DNA from: Thereva unica
Lineage: Eukaryota > Arthropoda > Insecta > Diptera > Therevidae
NCBI GenBank assembly: GCA_949987705.1
Contig: OX465281.1
Span: 4,628,001 to 4,692,000, forward strand
Length of the DNA: 64,000 nt
Direction of reading: 5' to 3'
A program made the position numbers and the translations under genes. The notes below the pieces were generated by a model, which was given only the letters and a program-made list of their open reading frames with translations, made no database searches and was not told the DNA's origin. Shown in pieces: positions 1 through 10,689 of this stretch. Positions within the stretch are counted from its first letter, which is position 1. Each line of letters starts with the position of its first letter.

Positions 1-728
<728 letters not shown>

Positions 729-1377
729 TTAAGTAACAAAAGTCACGGAGAACGAATGGGAGAATCTTTTGGCGCCGAAATATAGTGGCCCATCATCTGC
801 GTACTTGTGAATATTGAATAGGAGAGGCCCGAGGATGGAGCCTTGAGGGACGCCAACATGAAGTAAGGCAACCGAAGAACAATAGGTGCCGAGCACGAGT
901 TTTTGAGTACGGTTAGTTAGAAAGCTACGCATTAGGTTGAGAGCAGAAAAGGAAAAGTTTACTTTTTGGGAAAGTTTTTGGTAGAAGGAAGGCGTGCTTA
1001 GCACTGTCGAACGCTTTAGAGAGATCAAGTAGCACCAAACAGCAAACATGTTGCTCATCAAGGGACTTACGGATATTGAAAGTGACTTTAAGGAGGGTAG
1101 AAGCCGAGGAAAACTTAGATACAGTGAGGCAGGCGTCAAATAAGTGAGTAATAACGGGTAAGAGACAAGGTATGATCATGTTTAAGAACCTTGGAGGTAT
1201 TTTATCACTACCAGATGCATTAGATTTGATTGGTTTTAAAGCAGATATTACCTCGAGGTACGAGAAGCCTTCCGGAGGAGCTACAGAAGGGGAATTATTC
1301 TCGCGTACTACATATATGGGTGGCGACAAAATATTGGTTGAAGGTTTCAGGGCAGAAAGGGTCCGCAGCGGTTGCAT
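729..1377 (-). pseudogene. Non-LTR retrotransposon reverse transcriptase remnant (jockey-superfamily type)
   Basis: Two overlapping minus-strand frames carry successive RT blocks. The first (925-1377) has the finger motif SNASGSDKIPPRFL and the palm motif LVLLDLSKAFDSAKH, which holds the first catalytic Asp. The second (729-1139) carries SFLTNRTQKLVL, the template-grip motif GVPQGSILGPLLFNI and YADDGPLYF, the catalytic YADD box. The switch of frame within the RT domain shows at least one indel, and about 220 codons is far short of a full RT, so part of the domain is deleted. No endonuclease, poly(A) tail or target duplication was found. The wording of the motifs differs from the family A and family B elements in this window, so it is probably a third lineage. 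Confidence 0.85.
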
Positions 1378-1503
1378 TTTTCGAGTGAACGCCTAAGTGG
1401 TGCAAATTATTCCAAATGGTTTTTGAAGGAAGCGAGCATAAAATGTTCTCCTAGATTCCATAATTTTGGCGATGACTAAGGTCATTACACAAACCCTTAA
1501 CCC

Positions 1504-2218
1504 CAGGGGCGGCGCTTTCATAGGTGTACCGAGCGCAATTGGACGGGGCACTTCGAAAAAAAAATTTAAAAAATGTTCCCATGCCTTCATTTTCATGTAT
1601 TAAAGGGACTGCATAGAGTATTTGTGTTTTTTCCATTGTCCTTTGCAAAGCATGGCAATTCAATTCCTTTTCATTCGCCTGTTTTTGACGTCTATCCTTT
1701 CTTGGTCGGCACGGTGCCATAGTTCTTAATTTGAAGTTCGTACTAGTAGTGCTATTATAGATCAATAATTCGGCGAGACACTGTGCTTGAATCAGCTAGG
1801 GAAGTACATCAAAAACATGTTGGAGCAGATGCTGAGGTTGCAGATGTCTAAAGAATGATGACGATGGCGCCAAAGGCCATCTACCAGAAGCTTACGCAGA
1901 ACGAAGCCTAAAGAAGTAGCAATAGCAGGAGAGTTTCGTGAAGTTAAAGCGCAAGCAAACCTAGTACAAAAGCAAGATCCCGAAGCAAATCCTGATTAAA
2001 AACGGAGTCTTATAGGTAAAAATGGTGCACTTGCACCGGGTGCAATTTCAGAAATTAAGATTTTAAGAAAAAATGTAAAACTTCGAAAAAAAAAAAAGAA
2101 ATATTGAAAAAGTGTTGACTTCATTTGTTATTGTGCCTTTTTTCATTGCCCTGTTATAAAAAAAGGACATCTGATGGGGGGCGCAATAGGGCGCAAAAAA
2201 AACCAAGCGCCGGCCCTG
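1504..2218. mobile_element. Non-autonomous hAT-like DNA transposon, copy 1 (715 bp)
   Basis: The left end reads CAGGGGCGGCGCTTT, and the right end read inward on the other strand gives CAGGGCCGGCGCTTG, so the termini are inverted repeats. The same 8 bp, CTTAACCC, flank both sides (1496-1503 and 2219-2226), the target duplication length expected for hAT elements. The CAGGGG-type terminus also fits hAT. Inside there is no transposase, only short frames. A second motif, TGCACCGGGTGCA, lies near 2031-2043. The 33778-34680 element shares both ends and much of the interior in inverted orientation. Confidence 0.93.
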
Positions 2219-2226
2219 CTTAACCC

Positions 2227-3050
2227 TTCCTTATAACCCTTAGTGTAAACCCTTCTGAAAGTGTTCCATGGTATTTTTGTCTTCCTTCAACAAAGTATAT
2301 GTCTTTAATAACATAACCTGCTTGACCTAATTGGGCGTCTGCTTTGGAAATATTTGGTCAAAATTGAAAAAAAAAAAAAAATATATATATAAGGAATACT
2401 GAAATGAGACAGATCATCTACATGCCAACAAACATCCCCTCAAATCCACACACAAATTAAGGTTAGTCCGGTAGGCTCATTCACACAGTCTGCTGCACTT
2501 ATTCTCGTAGATATGTCGATCTATGAATCTTGTTATAGCTAGAAGAACTCGATTGTGAGACGACCTTCCACAGTGAGTATTCCCGAAGTCATACAGCATC
2601 CAAAAATTAAAACGAATCCTTCGTATTGCAAATGTCACAGCAATTGCCGCTTCCTCAAGCATCCCTCTTCGACTAAAAATAAGAATCGCCCGTTTTAAGT
2701 CTGAAACAAATACCGTGTAAACGCAACCTGGTACACTTGAGTAAAAAATATACTTTTCCAAATGAAGCCCTCTACAGGCATGTGTCAAAGAATAGTTCAA
2801 GTACGGTACTCTCTTACTTTTTCTATAAATTGTGTCATTAGAATATTCAGTATACCGGTTCTCGGTCGATTGCTTAGGTCAAGCAGCTTTGGACAGGGCT
2901 AGTACTTAGTTGGGGGTCCGCTTGGTAAAGTAGACTCTCGCGTTTGGAGTGGTCGATCACGAATACATTCATATCTGTAACAGATGTGTGCATATCTCTA
3001 TAGAAGAAGCCCTTATTTTGCGCATGAAGTTTACTACACATAGGTATTCC
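2227..3050. other. Unassigned stretch
   Basis: It holds an A-run and AT dinucleotide tract at about 2368-2391 and a 107-codon minus-strand open frame at 2477-2800 whose translation I do not recognise. That frame has no supporting neighbour, splice or tail signal. I see no firm gene here. Confidence 0.5.
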
Positions 3051-3054
3051 GCCG

Positions 3055-3141
3055 CCCTTGAAAAGCGATGGACCATTCCACATAGCGGGTTCGAACCGCT
3101 GACCTCTAGATGGTAGTCGGGCGCCTTAGCCCATGGGCGAA
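3055..3141 (-). repeat. tRNA-derived SINE, degenerate copy (head and start of tail)
   Basis: On the minus strand the head carries a pol III A box (GGGCTAAGGCGC region) and a B box, GGTTCGAACC. It is followed by the family-specific junction GGTCCATCGC, matching GGTCCTTCGC in the 63.3-kb and 42.7-kb copies. The tRNA-like part does not fold into a convincing full tRNA and shares the non-tRNA tail, so it is called a SINE. The tail fades after about 3020. Confidence 0.75.
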
Positions 3142-3142
3142 A

Positions 3143-5683
3143 CTGAATGCTAAGTTATCATACACTAAGGACTGTGAGTTGAGATTTTACTGGTTTTCAT
3201 GTTATCTCAGCGGAATAATTGCATGATATGTGAGAAGTCTTCCAGTCATAATTTCACAATCGCGATGAACTTTCTTTATCTGTTGAAATATATTGCCAGT
3301 CTGTACCCTGAACGTCGGTACAACGGTTCAATTGTATAACGTTATCATTACAATTTAACCCTTTTTAGCACAAGCTGCATTTTTGTATAAAGCCAAAAAC
3401 ATACAGAACACACAAAGGGAATGCCAACTACTTTCCTGCAAAGTGTCAAACTTGGTGTAAAATTAGAATTCTTTAAAAACGGTCGCAATTTGCGGATTGT
3501 GGATCTGCATTGTTTGGATTAGGATTTAGAATGCCAAACTGCGACTCTGTGCTCTCTCGTAAAAATTCATGAACTCTGTTTGGGGATTCCCCGGCACCGG
3601 GTGGGGCTAATCCAGCGTGGCGTGGTGAATGAAGAGTTTTCATTAAACTTTATTCGTGAACTTTCTTGACTCTCGGATCGTCTCTAATTCGGCACAATCT
3701 AAATTCGAGATAAAAAAAAAACGTTCATCTAGATTACGGAGGAGGAGGGTGTTGGTGGTGTGCTTGGTGGTGGTGGTGGTATATCAAGTCATTAAAGCGA
3801 TTTTTTTTATTAATTAAGTTTTATCTCGACTGCGACTCGAGAGAGAATACAAAGAAAATAATTCCCTTAGAAATTATGCCAAAATCCCGGGTGCTGCGTT
3901 ACTCCCAAACAGAAGCCGGGGGCTCATTGCGGTCATGGGAGTCCGCAAGGTGCAAACTTGGGGCCAGCTCCGGCTTCTGTGCGGGGGAGCAAAGCAGCCT
4001 CGACAGCAGCAAGGAGATTGCAGGGAGATTAAAAACAGATTTAGAAAATTTAATTAAAGAGTTAAATGAAATGTGAATGCATGCCCTTGATTCGTTGGTC
4101 CGGTTTTCGCAGAGATAAGTCTGTGTTCCATTCCGTCGTCGTCGGAGGATTGCATTAATTCCAGAAAGCGACGGGGTGTGTTCTGGCATATTTCGGCCAC
4201 CACCGCCGCCGTAGCAGGATTTTCGCCGTGGCTTTTCTTTACGGGATGACGACGACATAACGAACTTTGGCTGCCGTTGGTCGAAATCCAGTTGTGCACA
4301 ACTTTTTTTTGCTTCAACTTCGTTACATTATTCTTTTTCGTTTTTTTTTTCGTAGTCGACCAAATGTCGTCTACTTTTTCCAAAATTTATTACGATTTTA
4401 TGGATAGAATGTTGAATAGGGGGCAGAAAAAAACTTAGTCTCTCTCTCGCCCAATCCGTAGAGTTTCATAGAATTCATGGAGGCTCTGGTTAAGTCCATT
4501 TTGACTCTTTTTATATGCAAATTCGGTTTCATTTTATTCCACAATTCGTTCTCATTAGAATGGGACGAGTTTTTCGCAAAAGTTTAGAGCTTCAATGAAA
4601 CCGAATACATACCCACACACACATACTATCTATATATATTTTTTTAAACTCATCTCCTTCTGCTCTGTGTTACTCCAAAAGTTGATCCGAATCAACCACC
4701 TCAGCAGTTTCATAATTTCGACATTTCATTAGTCAAATGGGGCCTTCATTGTGATGGAAATTCGTCTGGGCAGATTACGAAGCACCAAATCACCAGGGAT
4801 TCTGTCACATCTAGTAAAAGTTTCATTTTTCTTGATTCTGGTCTGTTCGGTTCGTTTTTTTAGTATTATTAAATCTGCGAGCATCTATCCGAGTTTTCGG
4901 GCATCTCTGGGCTGGAATCACGTAACAGGTTGAGGTTAGTCCGCCCGGCGTTCTTGTGAATATGGAGGTTAATTCCTTTACGGTTCTGGGGGCTTCTTCG
5001 AAGTGTGTGACGCCCGCAAAAGTTTTGTTTTCAAACATTAAAATTCACAAATGTGCCTTTACTTTGCTGCGTAGCAAATAAGTTCTGGGATTTTGTAATA
5101 AAATTTACTTCTTCCTGGGCCTTGGGTTGTTGCTAGTATAAGTATTTTTAAAAGTAGGAAGTGGAAGAGGAATTTTTGTATTCAGGAAACTTTGTGGAAG
5201 GTTTTTTTTTCGGCGTAGGCAACAGGACTAAGTTTTTTCTTATAGATGTCAGGGTTTTCTTAGTAAGTTTTTGTATATTAACTAAAGTTTGTTGGAAAGT
5301 GTCTTCTGAAAATATCAACTAAGCTGATTGTTGGCATGAATTTGTATTCTCGCTTATTTCCTAAATAGTCGTTTTTTAAGCATGTTAGCTTAGGTGTCAC
5401 TCTCATACCACTAGCCATTACTCCGTCATATCGTCCACGCAGAGGCCTAGCCGAAGTAGCACCCATGGCAATCTCTGACACGACGAGAAGATTCGAAAAT
5501 TTACATCTTTGAAAAGTTCTTCAGGTCCATTGCGACAATCTGCAATCCAATATTTCTTCACGCAACTGTTTTCCATTCACATACTGCACAATTTGCCGAA
5601 ATTATTCTGCTTTCCTTGTAAAAGGTCTTTATTTTCGTCTTGGTTGTCCTTGGTGACAGATTTAGCCCTTTTTCCAGTGAGTT
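3143..5683. other. Non-coding stretch with simple repeats
   Basis: A GGT/GGA-rich microsatellite lies at about 3738-3781. Several A and T runs occur, for example near 3711-3720 and 4344-4351. Short open frames overlap on both strands without recognisable domains. No gene is supported. Confidence 0.55.
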
Positions 5684-5890
5684 CAAAAGCTATCAAAATT
5701 TAAATAAAAGCTTTCAAAGCTTAACTTAAAGTTTTCAAAGCTTAACTGAAAGCTTTTAAAGCTTAATTAAAAGTTTTAAAAGCTTAACTAAAAGCTTTTA
5801 AAGCTTGGCTAAAAGCTTTCAAAGCTTGGCTAAAAGCTTTCAAAGCTTAACTAAAAGCCTTTTAAGCTTAAACAAAAGCTTTTCTTTAAA
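5684..5890. repeat. Tandem array of AAAGCTTT-type palindromes, array 1
   Basis: About eight to nine imperfect units of roughly 21-22 bp each contain the palindrome AAAGCTTT or AAGCTT, separated by spacers such as AACTA, GGCTA or AATTA. Every unit can pair with itself and with its neighbours on the same strand. A related but distinct array is at 20885-21118. Confidence 0.9.
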
Positions 5891-6565
5891 AACAATCCTT
5901 TTAACCAAAACACACCCTGCATTTCTGACGAAAAGTTTTGCACCCGCTCTTGTTTAAATTGGAAATTGGTAGACACTTTCCAGGGAGCCTCTGTTCAAAT
6001 TTGACCCCAGAATTTCCAGTATTACTCGAGATAATGGGAAAGAAGGGCAGAAAATGGCTTTTAACTACTTTACTCCTTGGAATTTCCCGGAGAACTTAAT
6101 TGATCTCTCTTGAGCCAGATCCAGCGGCACCGACAGCAGCGTATCTGTTGCCCGGATCGTCAGCTAAAGGATCAAAGAAGAAGAAGGCTAACAAGTTGGT
6201 ATTTATTCTATTAGACAGTCAAGTGGCAGGCAAAATGATCAAGTCTCTTAATACCAAGTCCGAATTAGCTGAACGCTCTTAAACATGCCAAACCTGTTTG
6301 GTTTTCAGTCGATCAGGGGAGTGGGGCTTTAACGGCTAATAAAGACCTCGGCTCGGTTTTGTGAAACAGAGTTTTAAGTTGGTTGGGCTAAGGGTTAGCA
6401 AAGGACTCCCATAAAAACATCATTGTTACGAATCGGCAAGCAATACCTTGGAACCATCACGGGAGTGTGAGCAATGAAAAGACCGGAGGCCTTAGCCTGG
6501 CGCGTAGTAGAACGGATGCCGGGACACACCTGGCTCGCTTTCTGGACACTTACAAAATTGGAATT
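5891..6565. other. Unassigned stretch
   Basis: It includes a 60-codon plus-strand frame at 6100-6282 with a lysine-rich middle that I cannot assign. The sequence just left of 6570 may already be family A RT upstream coding, but the match is too weak to call. Confidence 0.45.
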
Positions 6566-6980
6566 TCTTTATTAACATTTCAGTGTATGAGTGCCTTAAG
6601 GAGGTTAAGAAATCTACTGACCTGGACAATGCAATCCCGCCCCGTACTACTTAAAAAGTGTTTCTTTCTTACCTCTCTGCAAACGGTTTGCCCTGCCGTA
6701 CTTCTTCGGAGTATATCAAGACTTTTGGAAACTAGCTCGGCTTCAGTCCAGTCTGAACAAAGGTAACCCTTACAAACCCTCTCTTCACAGATGACGATAC
6801 TCTGCGATAATCCAATGGCTTTGATAATGTAAGATAAGCATACAAGAGTTTGTTTGTTTGATCATTCATGATTGGCGCAGCAAGAATCTTGTCGTTTTAC
6901 TGTGCTGTGCTGTGTCATATTTATTAAAACGTGAACCGATCTTCCTTCTGTGAATCCAGTGGGCTCTCTAACGCCAAACC

Positions 6981-7245
6981 TGTAGTGGCCTGGTTGGCCA
7001 CTAACCAAAAATTAATAATAGTCACGTTTGGCTATTTACATTTATTCTATAATATTTACAACTATGTATTTACAAGTGAGTTGAAATTATAACTAACTTT
7101 ATATTTACAAATGTTTGCCTTTTATAGGCTGGAGATATTCCACCACCTACTTTAAAGTAGACGATAAAATATCTCCCGCCTGCTATTTTAAATTAATGTA
7201 TGGGATACCAGGTAGCTGCTGTCATAGCCTACCTGGTTCCCTATA
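6981..7245 (-). repeat. 3' LTR of the short LTR retrotransposon
   Basis: 265-bp direct repeat, identical to 7650-7914 except for one base. It is preceded on the minus strand by the polypurine tract at 7248-7257. Confidence 0.92.
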
Positions 7246-7632
7246 TACCCCCTTTCCAGCTGGGGTGTGGCGCTGCTATCAAGCTTAACACCCGGCGAAT
7301 ACTGCGCGGGAGATGTCCCTAATTCTGCTGGGGTGTCGTTGATGTTGCGCGCTGAGTAGGCATTCCTGTTAAGGTAGAAAGATCCTGGTTGTGGTGAAGA
7401 TTTCCCTTGATGTCCAGGCATTTGTGATGGAAAATTTGGTAAAGATGGTCCAGTCGACTGCGGCTGCATAGTTTGCCCAGGCGATGTTCGGCTGCTGAGC
7501 CTTGTCTGAGGCAATTTTTCCAGGCTGGTACTGGAATTACTCGCCGCGTTCTTGAAGCCATCTGTGGTGGATCCGCTGAAGAGCTTCCAAACATTTTATG
7601 GAGGAGTTGAGAAGTTTAAATTCCTTGCTCCT

Positions 7633-7648
7633 ACGTCCGGGGTCACCA
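7633..7648 (-). other. Primer binding site, tRNA-Trp type
   Basis: The minus strand reads TGGTGACCCCGGACGT one base after the LTR. The 3' end of animal tRNA-Trp predicts TGGTGACCCCGACGT, so the match is complete apart from one inserted G. This sets the element's orientation. Confidence 0.75.
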
Positions 7649-7649
7649 A

Positions 7650-7914
7650 TGTAGTGGCCTGGTTGGCCACTAACCAAAAATTAATAATAGTCACGTTTGG
7701 CTATTTACATTTATTCTATAATATTTACAACTATGTATTTACAAGTGAGTTGAAATTATAACTAACTTTATATTTACAAATGTTTGCCTTTTATAGGCTG
7801 GAGATATTCCACCACCTACTTTAAAGTAGACGATAAAATATCTCCCGCCTGCTATTTTAAATTAATGTATGGGATACCAGGTAGCTGCTGTCATTGCCTA
7901 CCTGGTTCCCTATA
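7650..7914 (-). repeat. 5' LTR of the short LTR retrotransposon
   Basis: 265-bp direct repeat partner of 6981-7245. The family A remnant resumes immediately to its right. Confidence 0.92.
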
Positions 7915-8259
7915 AACCCATCTCTTAACACTCTAGAGGCTTAACTTTAACCGATGCAATGAAACGACCATATTGTCCAAATCGCCTAATATTCCTGAAG
8001 ATATGGATGCTCCTCATTCAGCCAATAGATATTGTCTTGAATACAACTCGTTACTCTGGGCTAGCCCAGAAATCCGTGACTCGACAAGACTCAATACCGC
8101 GCCATTCAATACATCGGCTATGACACCTTTTCCTCCTATATCGACCCATTGAGCTACCGTCTCAATAACACCAAACCGGTTTATTTTCTCATGCCGAACC
8201 GACCCAGTACCTACTTTTGACGTTTTGGAGGCATATACCATATTGGATTTGGCTAGGTA

Positions 8260-10554
8260 AATTCCTGTTTGGTGATAACGCATGATCTATGTAGGTGTTT
8301 CACTTCTGACTGAAGAGACTTGCACTTGCTTGGCAAAAGGGGGTAGGAGGGTTTGGGTGAGGGGGCTGAGAAAATGCATTAGAAGGATGAAGCGTATTTT
8401 TGTGACTTTGTGTGAGGTTTTTTAAATTGTTGGAAACAAAATAGGTGCAACGTTTGCCGAATCAACCCATTCGAAATCCCTTTTAGGGGATGCTCAAGAT
8501 TTAGTTCCACCAACTGTTTCTTATCTTATAAACTCCGCTATAAATTTGACACAATCATGGTTATTGTTATTGGTTCACCCCTTGCAGTTGCAGCACAGTC
8601 GAACCAAAGTTTTATACTATTTCATTGTGATGTTTATAAAATGTACGTCTGGCACATCTAGGTGCACATACGACGCGGTCACAATCCGAGAAGTATGTTC
8701 AAGATTTAAGAGAGCCATTCAAACTCCGCCGTCGAAATCCTGGCCATTTCTTTGCCATCCCTTTTGAATTCAACTAAGATAAAACTTAATCCATAAAAAA
8801 TCACTTAATGACTTCGCCTCCTGGCTTCATGAGGGTAGTTCTCGCCACAGGATCAAGCCAGTCTGGGGCCAAGCGGAACTCAGCTAGACTCGCTCGTATG
8901 TGCCTTCCTTTGTGTGTGGGGTACATCTTTTGGAGAAGGTGGGGGGAGGGGGTGACTACTTCGAAAGGAAGAATTAAAAAGGCGAAAAAAGGAAGAAAAA
9001 AAAATGGAATTTTTCCTGGCACGAAACTTATCAAGAAGTCATAAATATAAAAATTCCCTGGAAAAGATTCGATCTGGGTGCTGGCGTGGCTGTGCGGGGG
9101 TGCACGGGGGTACGGCCGGGCTGGATGCAGGGCGGGTGTACTTTCACAGATCGTGCTGCCATTTACACTTAGCGTCAGAATTATGTCGTTCCACACCCCC
9201 TCCGAAATGTGCCCGTCCCCCAGCGCCTACGCCCCGGCTTTATCTCCTGGAGATGGTGGGTGAAATTGAATTATTGCGGCTCCATCCGTGGTAATGGTGC
9301 GTTCTGCCGAGGGCGAACTTCGTTGAATTTAAGCTTTTAGAAGGGCAAAACGCATTAAGAAACCGAATTGAAAGTACTGCGACTTAATGCAATAAGCAAC
9401 GTTTCGCTTAGCAGAGACTATAAGGGTGCTCCGCTGGGGCAGGGGTGGGTCCTGGCGGTCCTGGCGGATCGTGGATGGGTGGTGTACATCCAAAAAAAGC
9501 GAAACCAAAAAGGAAAAGTATGCCCTGTGGGCGGATTGATGCTGGGGCATGGCATGGCGGTGGGGGGGCTTGAAAACACAATTAGGGGTGGTTTCAGCAG
9601 CAGCCGCATATCTGATATTTGACAAGTCGCAACTGTTTTCAACGTTTATTAGCGTTCTTTATGTCAGCTTAAGATTTTTTCCCTTATTTATTTCACTTCG
9701 CTTCTTGTTCACTTAAAGGTCGCCATGATTTATTCATGGTGGGTTCCGGTTTCTGATAATGTATTCAATATGATTTTAACTTTTGTATCTGGCGCGGAGC
9801 GCGGCGTCTTCTTTGTTGGCAATCTCATTTCTGGCAGCGATATTTAGGAGGAAATCATAGCGTGATTCGTATGTCGGTGTTATAAATAATTCCCATATAC
9901 TTTTGACTTTCACTTCTTGCTACTCCACCCCCACCCCATTCCCTAGATATTTACGACTTTCTTCTCTAAAAGAAAGGCTTTCTACACAATTCGCACTTTG
10001 ATAGGGTCCTATTTTCTTACAATTTTATTTTCTGTTCTATAGAATTGAAATTTTTAATGTTTTCCTGTTCTTTGTTATTGCCTAGACTGGGGGTGGGGGG
10101 TGCAAGCAATATTTTAATATAAATAGCTCCTTTCCATGCTCTTTTTTCTGTCAAAGTCATTAATATAAAAGTAGATTTCTTAAGGATGTTGTCGCCTCAG
10201 TTTTCACTTTTGCTAAGAATAATTTTGCTGATCCTGGGGTGGAAGCAGCACAGTTTTTAAGATATTCATGGATTTTAAATGTTAATTTTTTAAAAGAGTA
10301 ATTATTTTTAAGATAACTTTGAATAAATCATTTTTTTCTCTTTTTCAGGTAAGTTCCACAAACATAAATGTGGCGTAGCCGTAAGTAAAAGTAGACAATT
10401 TTTACAAGGTTGGATTCATGAAGTTTTCTACATTCTTTATTTTATTTTTGATTCCGATTAAATTTAATAACGCTTTGTACGATCCAGCTCAGGCTCAAAA
10501 ATTGGATTGGATCCTTATATGTTATTTTTTATTTGGAAACACTAAGCTTCGGCA
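8260..10554. other. Non-coding stretch, no gene seen
   Basis: It contains a G-rich, both-strand-open interval at about 8800-9640, where overlapping frames on both strands look like a composition effect rather than genes. It also has G runs near 10090-10098 and AT-rich blocks near 10240-10340. Confidence 0.5.
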
Positions 10555-10665
10555 TCAATTTGTATACTCGTAGTCTGTCATGTCGTTGGTGTCCTGCCAA
10601 CGTCTATTGGTAAGCTTAGTTCCAAGGTTAGAAGATAGGATAGGCTAGCGGTTTAGGGGGAACCG
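10555..10665 (-). pseudogene. Family A 3'-UTR fragment
   Basis: Plus-strand text includes GTCTGTCATGTCGTT, TAAGCTTAGTTCCAAGG and GATAGGATAGG. These align in order with the 3'-UTR strings of the family A copies at 12110-12240 and 47010-47120, so this is a minus-oriented 3' scrap with no coding part. Confidence 0.6.
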
Positions 10666-10689
10666 AATCTCGAAAACTACACAAACTAT

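Larger units (their letters stand above)
6981..7914 (-). mobile_element. Short non-autonomous LTR retrotransposon (TRIM-like), 934 bp
   Basis: Two direct repeats of 265 bp (6981-7245 and 7650-7914) differ at one position (7225 versus 7894), pointing to recent insertion. The sequence AACC flanks the element on both sides (6977-6980 and 7915-7918), giving a 4-bp target duplication, or 5 bp if the adjacent A is counted. Read on the minus strand, the primer binding site follows the right-hand LTR, and the purine tract GGAAAGGGGG lies 2 bp before the left-hand LTR. The interior is only about 400 bp and holds Pro/Gln-rich frames that could be a gag scrap; there is no protease, RT or integrase. The LTR ends in CA (...CCACTACA) but starts with TATAGGG rather than TG. 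Confidence 0.92.
6570..8230 (+). pseudogene. Family A non-LTR retrotransposon remnant, split by an LTR element at 6981-7914
   Basis: Plus-strand scraps align in order with the intact family A RT at 12222-13796. YECLKEVKKSTDLDNAIPP matches its CLKELDANKSTGPDKIPP. FALPYFFGVYQDFWKLA matches FALSYFSGVYPNSWKLA. LFTDDDTLR near 6784-6812 matches the catalytic block CFADDGTLN after a deletion of the fingers-to-palm part. The series resumes to the right of the LTR insertion with NDHIVQIA near 7960 and LDKTQYRAIQYIG near 8088-8130, matching LDKVQNRALKLIG. Many stops and frameshifts make it dead. The copy fixes the insertion point of the LTR element and shows this family A copy is older. Confidence 0.85.

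Noticed and set aside
2477..2800. 107-codon minus-strand frame as a gene
   Set aside because: No recognisable domain, no splice or promoter context, and length is within chance for this composition.
5684..5890. CRISPR-like array
   Set aside because: Spacers are similar short A/T words rather than unique sequences, repeats are imperfect, and the genome is eukaryotic.
8014..8283. 89-codon minus-strand open frame
   Set aside because: It is antisense to a decayed family A RT C-terminal region read on the plus strand (LDKTQYRAIQYIG).
8800..9642. Cluster of open frames on both strands in a G/C-rich block
   Set aside because: Frames are open on both strands at once with low-complexity translations and no domain, so base composition explains them.
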